Source: Diphasiastrum complanatum
Lineage: Eukaryota > Streptophyta > Lycopodiopsida > Lycopodiales > Lycopodiaceae
Direction: 5' to 3'
Length of the DNA stretch: 64,000 nucleotides
Assembly (NCBI GenBank): GCA_029204225.1
Contig: CM055101.1
Coordinates: 60,903,340 to 60,967,339 of the forward strand
Shown: one piece after another, positions 11,235 through 20,815 of the stretch
Layout of the letters: every line of letters starts with the position of its first letter
Numbering within the stretch: position 1 is the first letter of the stretch
Program-made: the position numbers and the translations under genes
Notes under the pieces: model-generated
What the model saw: only the letters and a program-made list of their open reading frames with translations
Database searches by the model: none
Told to the model about the DNA's origin: nothing

Positions 11235-11696
11235 TGTAACAATTGCCAAGTGAAGATCTTCTTAAATCCTGTTACATGCAACGAAAAGGACACTTGTGGA
11301 GCAAAACCACCCAGCCAACAGGAAATGGCTAGTCAATACCCTAACCACTTCACCCCCAAGCCAAGGTGAATGAATACAAGAGAGGAGGGGGACTTCATGA
11401 ATCAGAAAATCCAATGAGGAGATGGGCGAATTCCACTAGGACATATACTCTCCAATACATAGAGAATATTATGTCTAGGATCCCTCCATTCCTTTCATAA
11501 GCAATTGACTTCTTATTCTTGCATTATAGCAGTCAAACACCATGCAAGTGCTCCATAGTCCAATTATAGGTATGGGCCCTCATAAGATTATTAATTACAT
11601 TGCCGGCCAAGTCTACCAATAACCTTATACATTGAAGTACTGGCTATCCATGTCAAGAATTATTCCGAATCCCACATACTGGGCATGGATGTAACA
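11235..11696 (-). repeat. 5' LTR of the gypsy element (462 bp)
   Basis: Bounded by the primer site on the left and the CTATT duplication on the right. On the minus strand it starts TGTTACATCCATGCCCAGTA and ends TTACA. LTRs of the same family occur on the plus strand at 30120-30485 and about 42907-43090. Confidence 0.85.
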
Positions 11697-11858
11697 CTAT
11701 TCCATAAGGAATGAGTTACTTTTCTGGAATGGAAAATTGTGTGCGCCAAAAAATGATGATATTAGGGCCTAAATCCTACATGAATGTCATGACAACCCAT
11801 GTGTAGGTCTATCCTTCTTTTCTCCAAAATAAATCTCAAGTGTGAACAAGGGATGATG

Positions 11859-12047
11859 CTATGGTTGCCTTAATTGCATCAATTCCCTTACCTCTTGTTG
11901 CTCTTTTGCATGTCTTGCTTGCATATCAACAATCTGTTGCTATAGATTGTTGATTTCCGATAGAAGAACATTAGGATCAAAGAGAGAAGCAGCCACCATA
12001 GCTTTTGCAAGAGGAGGTACAGGTTTTGTGGATGGGTTAGGATCCAT
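11859..12047 (-). pseudogene. gag N-terminus remnant
   Basis: The minus strand from 12047 reads MDPNPSTKPVPPLAKAMV and on through FDPNVLLSEINN, one stop, then QQIVDMQARHAKEQQEV. An Asn/Pro-rich start followed by a heptad-like Gln/Glu stretch is typical of plant gypsy gag. It is not attached to a recognisable pol. Confidence 0.45.
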
Positions 12048-12204
12048 AGCTAGGAAGTAGAAAGAGGATATACAAGTGCATAAGGAGCTGAAACTCCACT
12101 CTCTCTCAAGACTTTTTGATCAGCTACAGCTTCAATGTGGTATTGTCCATGGCTGCCACAAAATGCGGAATCAATATGAGAGGAAACACAAGAAAAGGTG
12201 GCAA

Positions 12205-12450
12205 TTACCCTCTCCCCCCCCCCCCCCCAAATCCACTTGCCAGCCTCTCCTATGCCACACAGGCCAGTTGGCAGCAGAGTTGCGCAACTGGCTGTGACCC
12301 TGACCACGCAGCTGACAGTGTAGCTGGTTGTGGAGCTGGCTGTGCTGCCTGCGTGGCAGCTAGGTGGCAATGCACCCCCCCCCCGGGGTCGCCTCTCCTA
12401 TGCCACACAAGCAAGCTGGCAGCACAACTGCACAGCTGCTTGCGGCCCTG
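12205..12450. repeat. C-tract bordered duplication
   Basis: Two poly-C runs (about 12213-12227 and 12375-12385) are each followed by CCTCTCCTATGCCACACA and a Cys/Gly-codon-rich segment with GCTGGCAGCA. The repeats are about 150 bp apart. Function unknown. Confidence 0.5.
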
Positions 12451-12494
12451 ACTACTGGCAGCGGGATGCGCTGCCTTTGCAGCGCAGGGTGCCA

Positions 12495-12830
12495 CGAATT
12501 TCTCGAAAGCTTCTGATTTTGTACGAATAAAGTATACTATAGTGAACTTGCTGAAGTCATCAATAACGTTATGAAGTATTTTGCATCACCTAAAGACAAT
12601 ACTCCGAATGGTCCACAAATATTTGAATGTACAATTTCCAGTTCCTTGGTTGCTTTATAAACATCTTTACTGAAAGGTGTTCGAGTCATTTTGCCTTTAA
12701 GACAAGATTCGCAGGTAGTTCAAATATCTCGACTCTTGATTTCGACTTCTTCAATTCTTTGACTCTTGTTGGCTTGGTACAAGGCTTCCATGTTCATGTG
12801 ACATAACCTCTAGAAACTGGTTGTCTTCAT
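12495..12830 (-). pseudogene. Ty1/copia GAG-pre-integrase/integrase fragment
   Basis: The minus strand reads NMEALYQANKSQRIEEVE, a stop, CESCLKGKMTRTPF, then ELEIVHSNICGPFGV. This is the zinc-binding HHCC tail and first catalytic Asp region of copia integrase (HSD altered to HSN). Heavily truncated. Confidence 0.65.
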
Positions 12831-12919
12831 ATCTGTCGCAGCTTGCTGTTTTGAGTGTTTCTTGCATGAACGTGAATGGCTAAATAATAATGCTCAAACC
12901 TGAAACAGAGCTAGCAGTG

Positions 12920-13252
12920 GCTCTGATACCAACTATTACAACCCTCCATGCCCTGGCTTGTCAACAAGTAGGATCTGATTTCCAACCCTAACGCGTCCCA
13001 TAAGGCCGTCGACCATCTCCCACCCCTAGCTAGCTCATATCCTAGCTGTGCACAAGCGCTCTCCATCCACCTTCTCCTAGGTAAAAGATTGAATGGCAAC
13101 TGAGACCTTCTCCCCTTGTATACCTCCAAGGTAAAAGTCTCCAAGCCCAGTACAAATCCTTGATAACAAGTGGCACCCATGCGGTCCACGAGTCACTGGT
13201 CAAGTCCACAGGCGTAGTCTAGGGTCCGGTTCTAAGTTGGGTTTAGGGACCC
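12920..13252 (-). mobile_element. copia-type primer site and partial 5' LTR
   Basis: The minus strand at 12931-12920 reads TGGTATCAGAGC, a tRNA-Met primer site. The sequence to its right up to the gypsy insertion at 13253 is therefore likely LTR. It probably belongs with the integrase scrap at 12495-12830, with gag deleted. The far LTR edge cannot be placed. Confidence 0.5.
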
Positions 13253-13257
13253 AAGGG

Positions 13258-13597
13258 AGTTACGAATGAAGCCACAATTGATCTAGAGCTAAGCTATGAA
13301 AGCATCACATAAGTCAATGTTGCCCTATATATACCCTACCAATGAACCCCAAAGTAGGAATTCAAAAATAGAGGGAGGCAGCAGATTTGGAGGGAAAATA
13401 GTGCTCCTTCCCAATAGGAGGACCCCCACTCCAAATCAATAGGACCAAGTCCTAAAAATGTGACCAAATAGGGCCCAAGGCCAGCCATATAGTCTAAGTG
13501 TCAATAATGGATTAAAAAAGGGCCCAAGGCCTGCTTATGCATAAAGTAAAGTAAATGTAAATGGACGTGGCGAATGTAATGAGCCGAGTCCATAACT
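13258..13597 (-). repeat. 3' LTR of the 13258-18112 gypsy element
   Basis: Lacks a block of about 77 bp that the other LTR has (from 'gcaagacttaacc' to 'caatgta'), and carries about 11 extra bp near its right end. A purine-rich tract (minus strand GTTGGGGAGAG) borders it at 13598. Confidence 0.8.
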
Positions 13598-13699
13598 CTC
13601 CCCAACACAAAAATAAGACCCAACTGCCAAAAAGAAACTGGATCAAACAACAACAAGCCTCGGTGGATCAACAACTAGAGCAGCATCTGATGTAGAGGA

Positions 13700-13870
13700 A
13701 TCAGCAAGTGCAGCAAGAGCACGAGCCTGATCCGCAAGTGATGGTGTATGATAAAAGACATTATAGGCTCCCATGAGGCCTCCTCAACAGGCTGACCATC
13801 CCACTGGACCAAAAACTGAATCTACTGGCGGTGTCGACTATGGTGCAGACGAACCTGCAATATAGCAGCA
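13700..13870 (-). pseudogene. gypsy chromodomain-like C-terminus
   Basis: The minus strand reads QFLVQWDGQPVEEASWEP after a basic stretch. This is the core of a chromodomain (xLVxWxGxxxxExSWEP). It is separated by stops from the integrase tail at 13888-14139. Confidence 0.6.
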
Positions 13871-13887
13871 GGTAAAAATGGAAACAA

Positions 13888-14139
13888 CTATGGGGCAGTA
13901 GGAAACTCAGCATCACAAGGAGCACCATCCTCAATAGCAGCACGTAATAAACTGACATGGAATACATCACAGGCATGTTTGGAAGCAGGAAGCTGTAAGC
14001 GATATGTAACTGGACTAAGAACCTCCAAAATGCGAAGGCCCATAATAACGTGGTGCAAGCTTCTCATGGGAAGGCTAAGGATAAAGTCCATAGATATATC
14101 AGTCCACTGGCGATGAGGAATAGGCCAACTCTGGAGCAA
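13888..14139 (-). pseudogene. gypsy integrase ends fused after core deletion
   Basis: WPIPHRQWTDISMDFILSLP (start of the catalytic core) runs directly into a short linker and then VTYRLQLPASKHACDVFHVS (GPY/F and tail). About 120 residues with the D-D-E residues are absent. Confidence 0.72.
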
Positions 14140-14263
14140 ACCAGCAGACTTAGCACGGGAGTACTTATTACAAAGACAGAAAGGGTAGGTACGAATAAGT
14201 TACAACAAGCTCAGATCGAAGAGAGGGCCAATAGAAATGGTCCTTTAGATGAGCATAAGACTT

Positions 14264-15063
14264 CTAAAAACCAAAGTGACCCCCAACAGGGGACAAATGA
14301 GCATTCGACAACAATTGGGAGCGGATACCCAAGGAACTAGGAATATAAAGAGAATCATAACGATAAAGACGGTGGTCAACAATGGAGTAAACCTGATGAG
14401 GATGAGACGAAACAGGTGGAGCAGAACTATAAACATCATGAAAATCAGAACATGTAAAGTATGTGGCGGGTAGATCATCAAACCATGTAGGAACAATAGC
14501 AACAAGTGTATTCAACAATGCTGGAAGACGAGACAATGCATCAACAACAATGTTAGCATGACCAGGATGATAAAAAAATGAAAAATCAAAAGATTGTAAA
14601 AACTGCAACCAACGAAACTGACGATCGCTAAGATCACGCTGAGAAAAGAGATAACGTAAAGACTGGTGATCAGTAACAATGTCAAACAGAACTCGATAAA
14701 GATAATGGTGCCACTTCTTAAGAGCATAAATAATAGCAAGAAGCTCTTTCTCATGCATAGAATAACATTGCTCATAAGAGCGAAGACGACGCAGTCATAA
14801 GCAATAATGCACTGTGACTGGCGAAGCAAAGCACCCACCCCAACATTATTAGCATTAGTCTCAACAGTAAACTTCTGATCAAACTGGGGTAAACACATAA
14901 CGGCGACATCAACAACAGCACGACGAAGAGTCTCAAATGCTGATTGACAATCAGAAGTCCAAAGAAAAGTACGAGACTTCTTCAAAAGTGCATGAAGAGG
15001 AGCTGCAATAGTGGCAAAATGAGGAACGGGACGACGAAGGTGAGTGGCTAACCCAAGGAACAT
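14264..15063 (-). pseudogene. gypsy RNase H and integrase zinc finger
   Basis: Frames 15063-14512 and 14758-14264 give LRRPVPHFATIAAPLHALLK, FTVETNANNVGVGALLRQ (first RNase H acidic residue; Asp altered to Glu and Asn), LLAIIYALKKWHHYLYR, VTDHQSLRYLFSQR, DALSRLP and a HLSPVGGHFGF zinc-finger start. A frameshift lies near 14760. Confidence 0.78.
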
Positions 15064-15964
15064 ACGAACATGATGAGCATCAGTTGGAATAGGCCAATCC
15101 TGGATGGCCTAAACGTTATGAGGGTCCAGACGATGTGCCCATCACAAACAAGAAAACCAAGAAACTCGATCTCAGCAACAACAAAAGAACGTTTAGACAA
15201 CTTAGCAAATAACTGGTGATGTACAAGTAAATGAAAAACAAAGGAAAGGTGGGAAACATGCTCAGCAAGAGACTGGCTAAAAATAAGAATATCATCAAAA
15301 TAAACCAAGACACCTGAGGAACAACTGCTGGAGTAGAAACTGGAGGAACTGCTATGCTGAACACATAATAAGGCTGCAAAATGAGCTTTCGGCAGGCTGA
15401 GAATAAACTGCTTCCCATTGATCAGCTGAAAGTCTCCTTCAGAATCAATGCCAACAAGTGAGTGTGTAGCTGCACCATGTACAAATGTCAATGTCTGTTG
15501 TGTCAAGTCCAGTGTAACGGCCCCAAGAGATGCAAACCAATCAGCACCAAGGATAAGATGATAACGCTCCATAGGAATAATGTAAAGATCTGCCTGTCCA
15601 AAAAAATCTCCAATGCGGTATGCCAATTCCTGAAACATTTGAGAACTAGGAAAAGAGTGTGAACTGGCAACCTCAACTATGAGAGGCTGTGGAGCAGGAA
15701 CAGGTGAAGCACGGATCCGTTTGGTGATATAACCGTTATAAAAGAATGAGTGCTGCCGGTATCAACTAAAGCAATATACTTACGACCAGTAATGCGCGCA
15801 CACGTAGCCGAATGGAGCGAGGACCAGGACGCCCTGTCCAAGTAGCATAGGCAAGCTGAGCATGGCAAGTAGAGGAAGCAAATCAGTGGAAGGCTCAGGA
15901 GATAGGTCAGGCTCATCAAAAATATGAATTTAGATATTGGAATCATCTGAAGTAGTGTCCTCAT
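15048..15964 (-). pseudogene. gypsy protease fused to RT tail
   Basis: Protease: YIALVDTGSTHSFI near 15790-15750 (catalytic DTG), then YHLILGADWFASLGAVTLDL in frame 15638-15048. The frame passes straight into GVLVYFDDILIFSQSLAEH (RT active site YFDD). The first three quarters of RT are missing at a junction near 15330. The remaining RT ends with FLGFLVCDGHI. Confidence 0.78.
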
Positions 15965-16759
15965 GGTAAAAAACAGCAGTAGTAGGCAGGGGCTGGCGGC
16001 AAGGGCAAGATGGTCAGGACTCTTACAACGAAAGCAAAGACGCTTCTGCTGAAGGTCAGTGAACTCTGTAGATGTGTAATGTCGAACAAAAGCAGGACGA
16101 GAGGACGAGTAGACGAAGGGACAATGGAAGAGGCTGGAACAGAAGTGGAAGGCGTAGAGGTGGATGTAGCGGGAAAAGATGAAGCAAAAGGACGGGGTTG
16201 GGAGAAGCGGGAAGGAAAGATGTCAGAGTATTTATGCTGTAAAGTAGTGGCAAGAGACATCGCCTCAACAAGTGTGGGAGGACGGAAGGACGAAACATCA
16301 TAAGGTAAGGCACCACGAAGCCCAGCAATGTAATGAGAAATAAGCTCAGTGGGCTGTAGATCTGTGAAAAGATAAGAAAGCTCCATAAACTGATCTGTAT
16401 AGGAAGCAAGATCACTGGTATGAGTGAGACTACGGAATGTATCACTCTGGCGGTTAGTGTGGCTTAGGAACTGTGTGACGTGGAAAGAAACCAGGCGATG
16501 GGTTAGGTGGAAGGAACTGTCCACCACCAGGCTGACTAGTAGAAGAAGATGGAAATCCAAATGGAACGGGAGTCCCAAATGGAGGATGAACATGAGCTTT
16601 ACCAGGACCATGGGGCTGTAAAGAATCAATCTGTGACTGTATAGTGGCAAAGCCAGTCATAACAGTGTCTAGGCGAAGAGCGAGGCAATCATCTATGCGA
16701 TGAAACTGATCGGATAGGTTCTCCTGAAGAGTCTCACTCGGGGTAAGTGAATGTGTCAT
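15965..16759 (-). pseudogene. gypsy gag
   Basis: Begins 16759 with a 101-residue frame (SDQFHRIDDCLALRLDTVMTG..., a Pro-rich linker). It shifts near 16480 to the capsid-like part (ASYTDQFMELSYLFTDLQ, ELISHYIAGLRGALPYDV, LVEAMSLATTLQHKY) and a Ser/Thr/Pro tail. A knuckle-like CFRCKSPDHLA is seen near 16040-16005 in another frame. Confidence 0.65.
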
Positions 16760-16799
16760 AATGAGGAAAATAAGAAATGTGAGACAAGACGCTAATCAA

Positions 16800-17695
16800 G
16801 TGGACGAACTAAAGGAGAAGACATAAGTCGTCACAACAAGTACGCCAATGAAAAGACGTGTCAAAGCCCGCTAAAGAAGAAAAGAGGGAAATGACAAATA
16901 GTGTAAGTATTACCTCGCAACCGCAATCGAAAGCGTGCTGAAAACGGTAGTAGAATGGAGAGGTACTGGGCAGCCACCAAATAGAGATAAGAGGGGCCTG
17001 CAAAAGCAACCAAATAATGAGAGAAAGAAGTAGCAAGTAGTGGAGTGTATGGCTGGAAAATGGACAGCCAAGTGAGGAAGACGAGTGCCAAAAGAGAGGA
17101 CTAGGCAGCCAGCAAGGAAAGCTGGAAAATCAATAGAAAGGTGGAGACAATGCAAAGAGGGGTGGGTTGGGAAAGAGTACAAATAGGCTGAGTTGTGGAC
17201 AACAAACGGAAAGTAAAGTAGGGTGCTGGTGGGCTGGAAATGAGGTGACGAAAATCAGCAAGGAATGGGATAGTAGGGCGCCAGCAATGGAGGAGAAGTG
17301 GGCGCCCAAAATGGACAGCAAAAGGAGCGAAAAATTCAGCAAAAAGATGGATTAGGAGGGCGCTAGAAATGGCTGAGGATGGCCGCCCAAAATGGAAAGC
17401 AGAATGGTGAAAATTTTCAGCAAATCATTGGAGTAGTAGGGCGCTAGAAATGGAGTAGTAGGGCGCCCAAAAATGGCTGATGATAGGGGCTGAAAAATGG
17501 GCAGTAGGTGGGCAACAATAAGGCGCCAGTCCTCTTCCAAACGGTAGCGATAATCTACAAAACAAGTGGAGAGAAAACTGAAGATCCAAGTTGAAAATGG
17601 TGAAGATCCAAGCTGAAGATCCAAGCTGAAAATGGACGCCCTCCGGTGAGAGAAATCTGCTTGTTGATTATGCTCAAGAAAGTGCTCTGATACCA
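16800..17695 (-). other. gypsy leader with repeated GGGCGCC blocks
   Basis: Between the primer site and gag. It contains many variants of the word (g)GGGCGCyarAAATGG, for example near 17278, 17300, 17348, 17438 and 17461. The open frames here are not gag and show no motif. A similar AGGGCGCCCAAAAAT word recurs in the leader of the copia element at 25401-29098. Confidence 0.55.
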
Positions 17696-18112
17696 AGTTA
17701 CGAATGAAGCCACAATTGATCTAGAGCTAAGCTATGAAAGCATCACATAAGCAAGACTTAACCCTAGAAAGCATGAAAGAGAGAGATTAAGGAGACTAAA
17801 GAGAGAGATCAATATCATCAATTGAATAAAAGACTTCAATGTATTTTTGCCCTATATATACCCTACCAATGAACCCTAAAGTAGGAATTAAAAAATAGAG
17901 GGAGGCAGAAGATTTGGAGGGAAAATTGTGCGCCCCCCCAATAGGAGGACCCCCACTCCAAATCAATATGACCAAGTCCTAAAAATGTGACCAAATATGG
18001 CCCAAGGCTAGCCATATAGTCTAAGTGTCAATAATGAATTAAAAAAGGGCCCAAGGCCTGCTTATGCATAAAGTAAAGTAAATGTAAATGGACGTGGCGA
18101 TGAGTTCATACT
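17696..18112 (-). repeat. 5' LTR of the gypsy element (417 bp)
   Basis: Starts next to the primer site (TACCA/AGTTACG) and ends at the AAGGG duplication. A TATATA box sits near 17861. Confidence 0.8.
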
Positions 18113-18117
18113 AAGGG

Positions 18118-18549
18118 GTTGGGTCCCTATTAGCATCAAAGAAAGAAACGCTTTGTACGTGTTTTTGAGTCAAATTCTTTTGTAAAAGAGCACTTTTCAG
18201 TTGTCATCAAGAGGAGCAAGGAAAAGAATAAGTCTATCTCTAAATATTTTTGCATTTCTACTGTAAAGATTGTAACGAACATTGACTTGATACTTGCGAT
18301 GATTGATTTTTAGATAAGTTTAATTGCAAGTTAAATCGTTTATGTTTAGATACAAAGCTTACACTTTTTGTATCGTATCAAGCCATGACTTTGCACGAGA
18401 CTTTTGTCTCGTGTACAACTAGGAACATGCTAACTTTGTGAAGTGTCATTCTTGCCTTTGGTAGAAATTTTGTTTGTTGAAGAATTCCTTCATTATCGAT
18501 TGCAAGTTGATTTGTGTGATTGGGCTATGCAAATTTTGGTTTAATGCAG
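18118..18549. other. end of intron 1, nothing recognised
   Basis: AT-rich intron sequence ending in a T-rich stretch and the acceptor AATGCAG before exon 2. Confidence 0.5.
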
Positions 18550-18704
18550 ATTATAATATTTCTCTTTGGGGATTGAAAGAGGAGAGTCCCGAGAGAGCTT
18601 TAGCAAAACATGAAGCTCATGTACGTTGTGCAAATAGACTACAAGCACTTTGTTTCAAGAATGGAGGGATATACATCAAACTAGGACAACATGTTGGTCA
18701 ACTA
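18550..18704 (+). CDS. ABC1K: ABC1 kinase exon 2: KxGQ motif
   Basis: Encodes residues 116-167. It starts with DYNISLWGL, continues ALAKHEAHVRCANRLQALC, and ends KNGGIYIKLGQHVGQL. KLGQ (159-162) is the ABC1-family KxGQ motif, which in the human homologue COQ8A/ADCK3 folds over the nucleotide pocket. Acceptor TTTAATGCAG, donor CTA/GTAAGT. Joined to exon 1 it restores the Asp116 codon and leaves phase 0. Confidence 0.93.
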
Positions 18705-18995
18705 GTAAGTATTCTATCATTCCTTTGTTGATTTTGTCTTACTTTTGGAGTTGTTTATTGGATAATATTTTTCAGTTTGTTTGAAAATCATTCAGTTGGA
18801 AAGGAGACGCTGTTTGCTTCATAGAAAGTTTCTCAGGAGATGTACTTAGTTACATTGAAGTTGTTCTTGGCCCCCAACTACATGTAGAACTCAAAATTCT
18901 TTTCAAAACTAATAAAAGAAAAATCTTAAGGGTTTACTCAATTAGAAAAAAGTTTTTTTGAATCGAAAACCTTGAAGGTTTACTCTAATTAAAAA
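18705..18995. other. start of intron 2, short AT-rich repeats
   Basis: No gene. Three variants of 'aarccttaaggtttactc(t)aatta' occur between 18920 and 19010. Confidence 0.45.
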
Positions 18996-19454
18996 CCCTT
19001 AAGGTTTAGACCTAAGGAAGCGGGGGCTGGACGCAGACACGTGTCCGCGCCTGAATGTGGACGCCTCAGGGGTGCGTCCCCATTTTCCAATTTTTTTTTT
19101 CAAAACAAAAATAAAAAAATATTGGCCCCTGCCCTCACTGTCCCACATCCCCAAAGCGAAATAAAAACAATCTATGACCCCTGCCCCTGCCCCGGAATTA
19201 ATTATCAGAGGGTGTCTAGCACCCACCTGCCCCCTCACGGTAATAAATAGGAAAACGGTACCCAAAAAAATTTGCAACAAACCTAACCACTGCCCCCATA
19301 CCTCTCATGTCTGATATCTACATAATTGGACATGAAAGAGCAACAATTTATATTTTTTGAGTCCAGAACTCTGTCTCGTGCCCTCGCTATCTCTCTCTCC
19401 TTGACGAATCTATATTATACTATTATATAAATACAGGTAAACGATGTGCTCCCC

Positions 19455-19614
19455 GGATGAACTTCAACAACTTACTAATTACTTATGCTCCATAGTGTCA
19501 TTCAACACAGGGAAACTTAGTGTTCAATGATTGGACATGATGCATATGATCTGAGAGACATGAAGATGCGCTTGTGTACCACAACAACTCAAGCATTTAC
19601 AATTTCCATACCAC

Positions 19615-19666
<52 letters not shown>

Positions 19667-20065
19667 AGCAAGCCACTTCTAATCAACCGTAAAAATTGCG
19701 TAATTCAAACCATTTCTAACTAGCCATTCAAATTTCACATACCTAACCATTTCTAACCAACCACGATAAACTAGCCATGACACGAGTAGATTGTAAAAAA
19801 ATATACTTATCTCATTTGATGCCAGTGTACATCATGCTAAAATGTGTACAAGCTCTCAAGACAGGGAACCACAAGACCTACACAGTACTATGTCTTATAT
19901 GATGAGATCGGTCCCCCGGATGAACTTCAACAACTTACTAATTACTTATGCAAAACTGTGTCATTCACTACAGGGAACCACAAAACCTACACACTACTAT
20001 GTCTCGGTTGACGAGATCGGTTTCTCCCTGGATGAACTTCAACAACTTACTAATTACTTATGGCA
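19455..20065. repeat. tandem repeat, 112-bp period, plus a diverged copy
   Basis: GGATGAACTTCAACAACTTA occurs at 19455, 19918 and 20030. The last two are consecutive 112-bp units that also share CAGGGAACCACAA and TACTATGTCT. The stretch is partly open but shows no protein motif. Confidence 0.6.
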
Positions 20066-20815
20066 CAATCAACACGCTGCAACACGCCGTCGAAATTTTG
20101 CGTACCAACACGGGGGCTCCGAAACATCTCCCAGTTTTCAGGTCCCGACCGGACAAAGTGTCCCTGAAGCCTTGTTTGACGTCGAACTTCGCGTTTCTCT
20201 CTCGTCGAAGGGCCATTTTGACCGAACGATACCCGAATTGAGGCAGGCTTTGATCCCTTGGGTTCGTATTGGGATCACGAACCTGTGGATTGTATTCCTG
20301 GACCATTAATGCATTCTACACAAGTTTAAGTGTGTGCTACACAAGTGCTGCTTTGATGTTGAATCTGCACATACCTGTGGTGCAATGCCTACGACACAAT
20401 GAGGATGTGGGGTTGATGATGTTTATGGCTGTGGTTATGATGATTATGGCTGTGGCTTGTTTTGATGGTTATGGCTGTGGGGTTGCGGGTTTATAATGAT
20501 TTGTTAAGGTTTAGGATTTAGGGTTTAGGGTTAACGGTGCCATTTGTTAGAGTGTCGGGTTTAGCGTGTTATGTTGAATGGTTGAACATGATGCAGATGT
20601 TATGAGAGACATGCAGATGTGCTGGTCTCTCTCTCTCTCTCTCTCTCTCATCTTGCAAGGAGCAAACCATTTCTAACTAACCATTCAAATTTCACAGAGC
20701 TTGCCATTTGTAAGCAACCATGATAAATTAGCCATGACACGAATAAACTGTAAAAAAATACATACGTCTCATCTGATGCAAGTATACATGATAGTCTGTG
20801 TGTATCAATATCTAC
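19520..20815. repeat. pair of direct repeats about 1.06 kb apart
   Basis: About 19520-19845 and 20578-20805 share, in order, 'gacatgatgca', a CT tract (pure at 19617-19664), 'accatttctaact', 'attcaaatttcaca', 'gataaattagccatgacacga' and 'tgtaaaaaaata'. They flank the tandem repeats and an unidentified island at 20065-20310. Confidence 0.55.

Larger units (their letters stand above)
5820..11701 (-). mobile_element. Ty3/gypsy chromovirus, minus strand, with CTATT target duplication
   Basis: The LTRs at 5825-7282 and 11235-11696 are flanked by a perfect 5-bp direct repeat, CTATT, at 5820-5824 and 11697-11701. On the minus strand the order is 5' LTR, tRNA-Met primer site (11233-11222), a leader with no gag I can recognise, RT (about 9480-8496), integrase and a chromodomain-like tail (to 7311), purine tract, 3' LTR. 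RNase H is missing. The left LTR has been rearranged and carries a nested 218-bp element. The RT active site reads FLGD instead of YxDD, so this copy is dead. Confidence 0.85.
13253..18117 (-). mobile_element. non-autonomous Ty3/gypsy element with AAGGG duplication and clean internal deletions
   Basis: LTRs 13258-13597 and 17696-18112 lie between AAGGG repeats (13253-13257, 18113-18117). The LTR ends are AGT...ACT rather than TG...CA. Minus-strand order: primer site TGGTATCAGAGC (17695-17684), a leader of about 930 bp, gag, protease, truncated RT, RNase H, integrase ends, chromodomain. RT fingers/palm and the integrase catalytic core are both deleted, so it could move only with help from another element. 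Confidence 0.82.

Noticed and set aside
20521-20545. Telomere-like TTTAGGG repeats (gtttagggtttagggtt)
   Set aside because: Only two to three imperfect units; too short for interstitial telomere.
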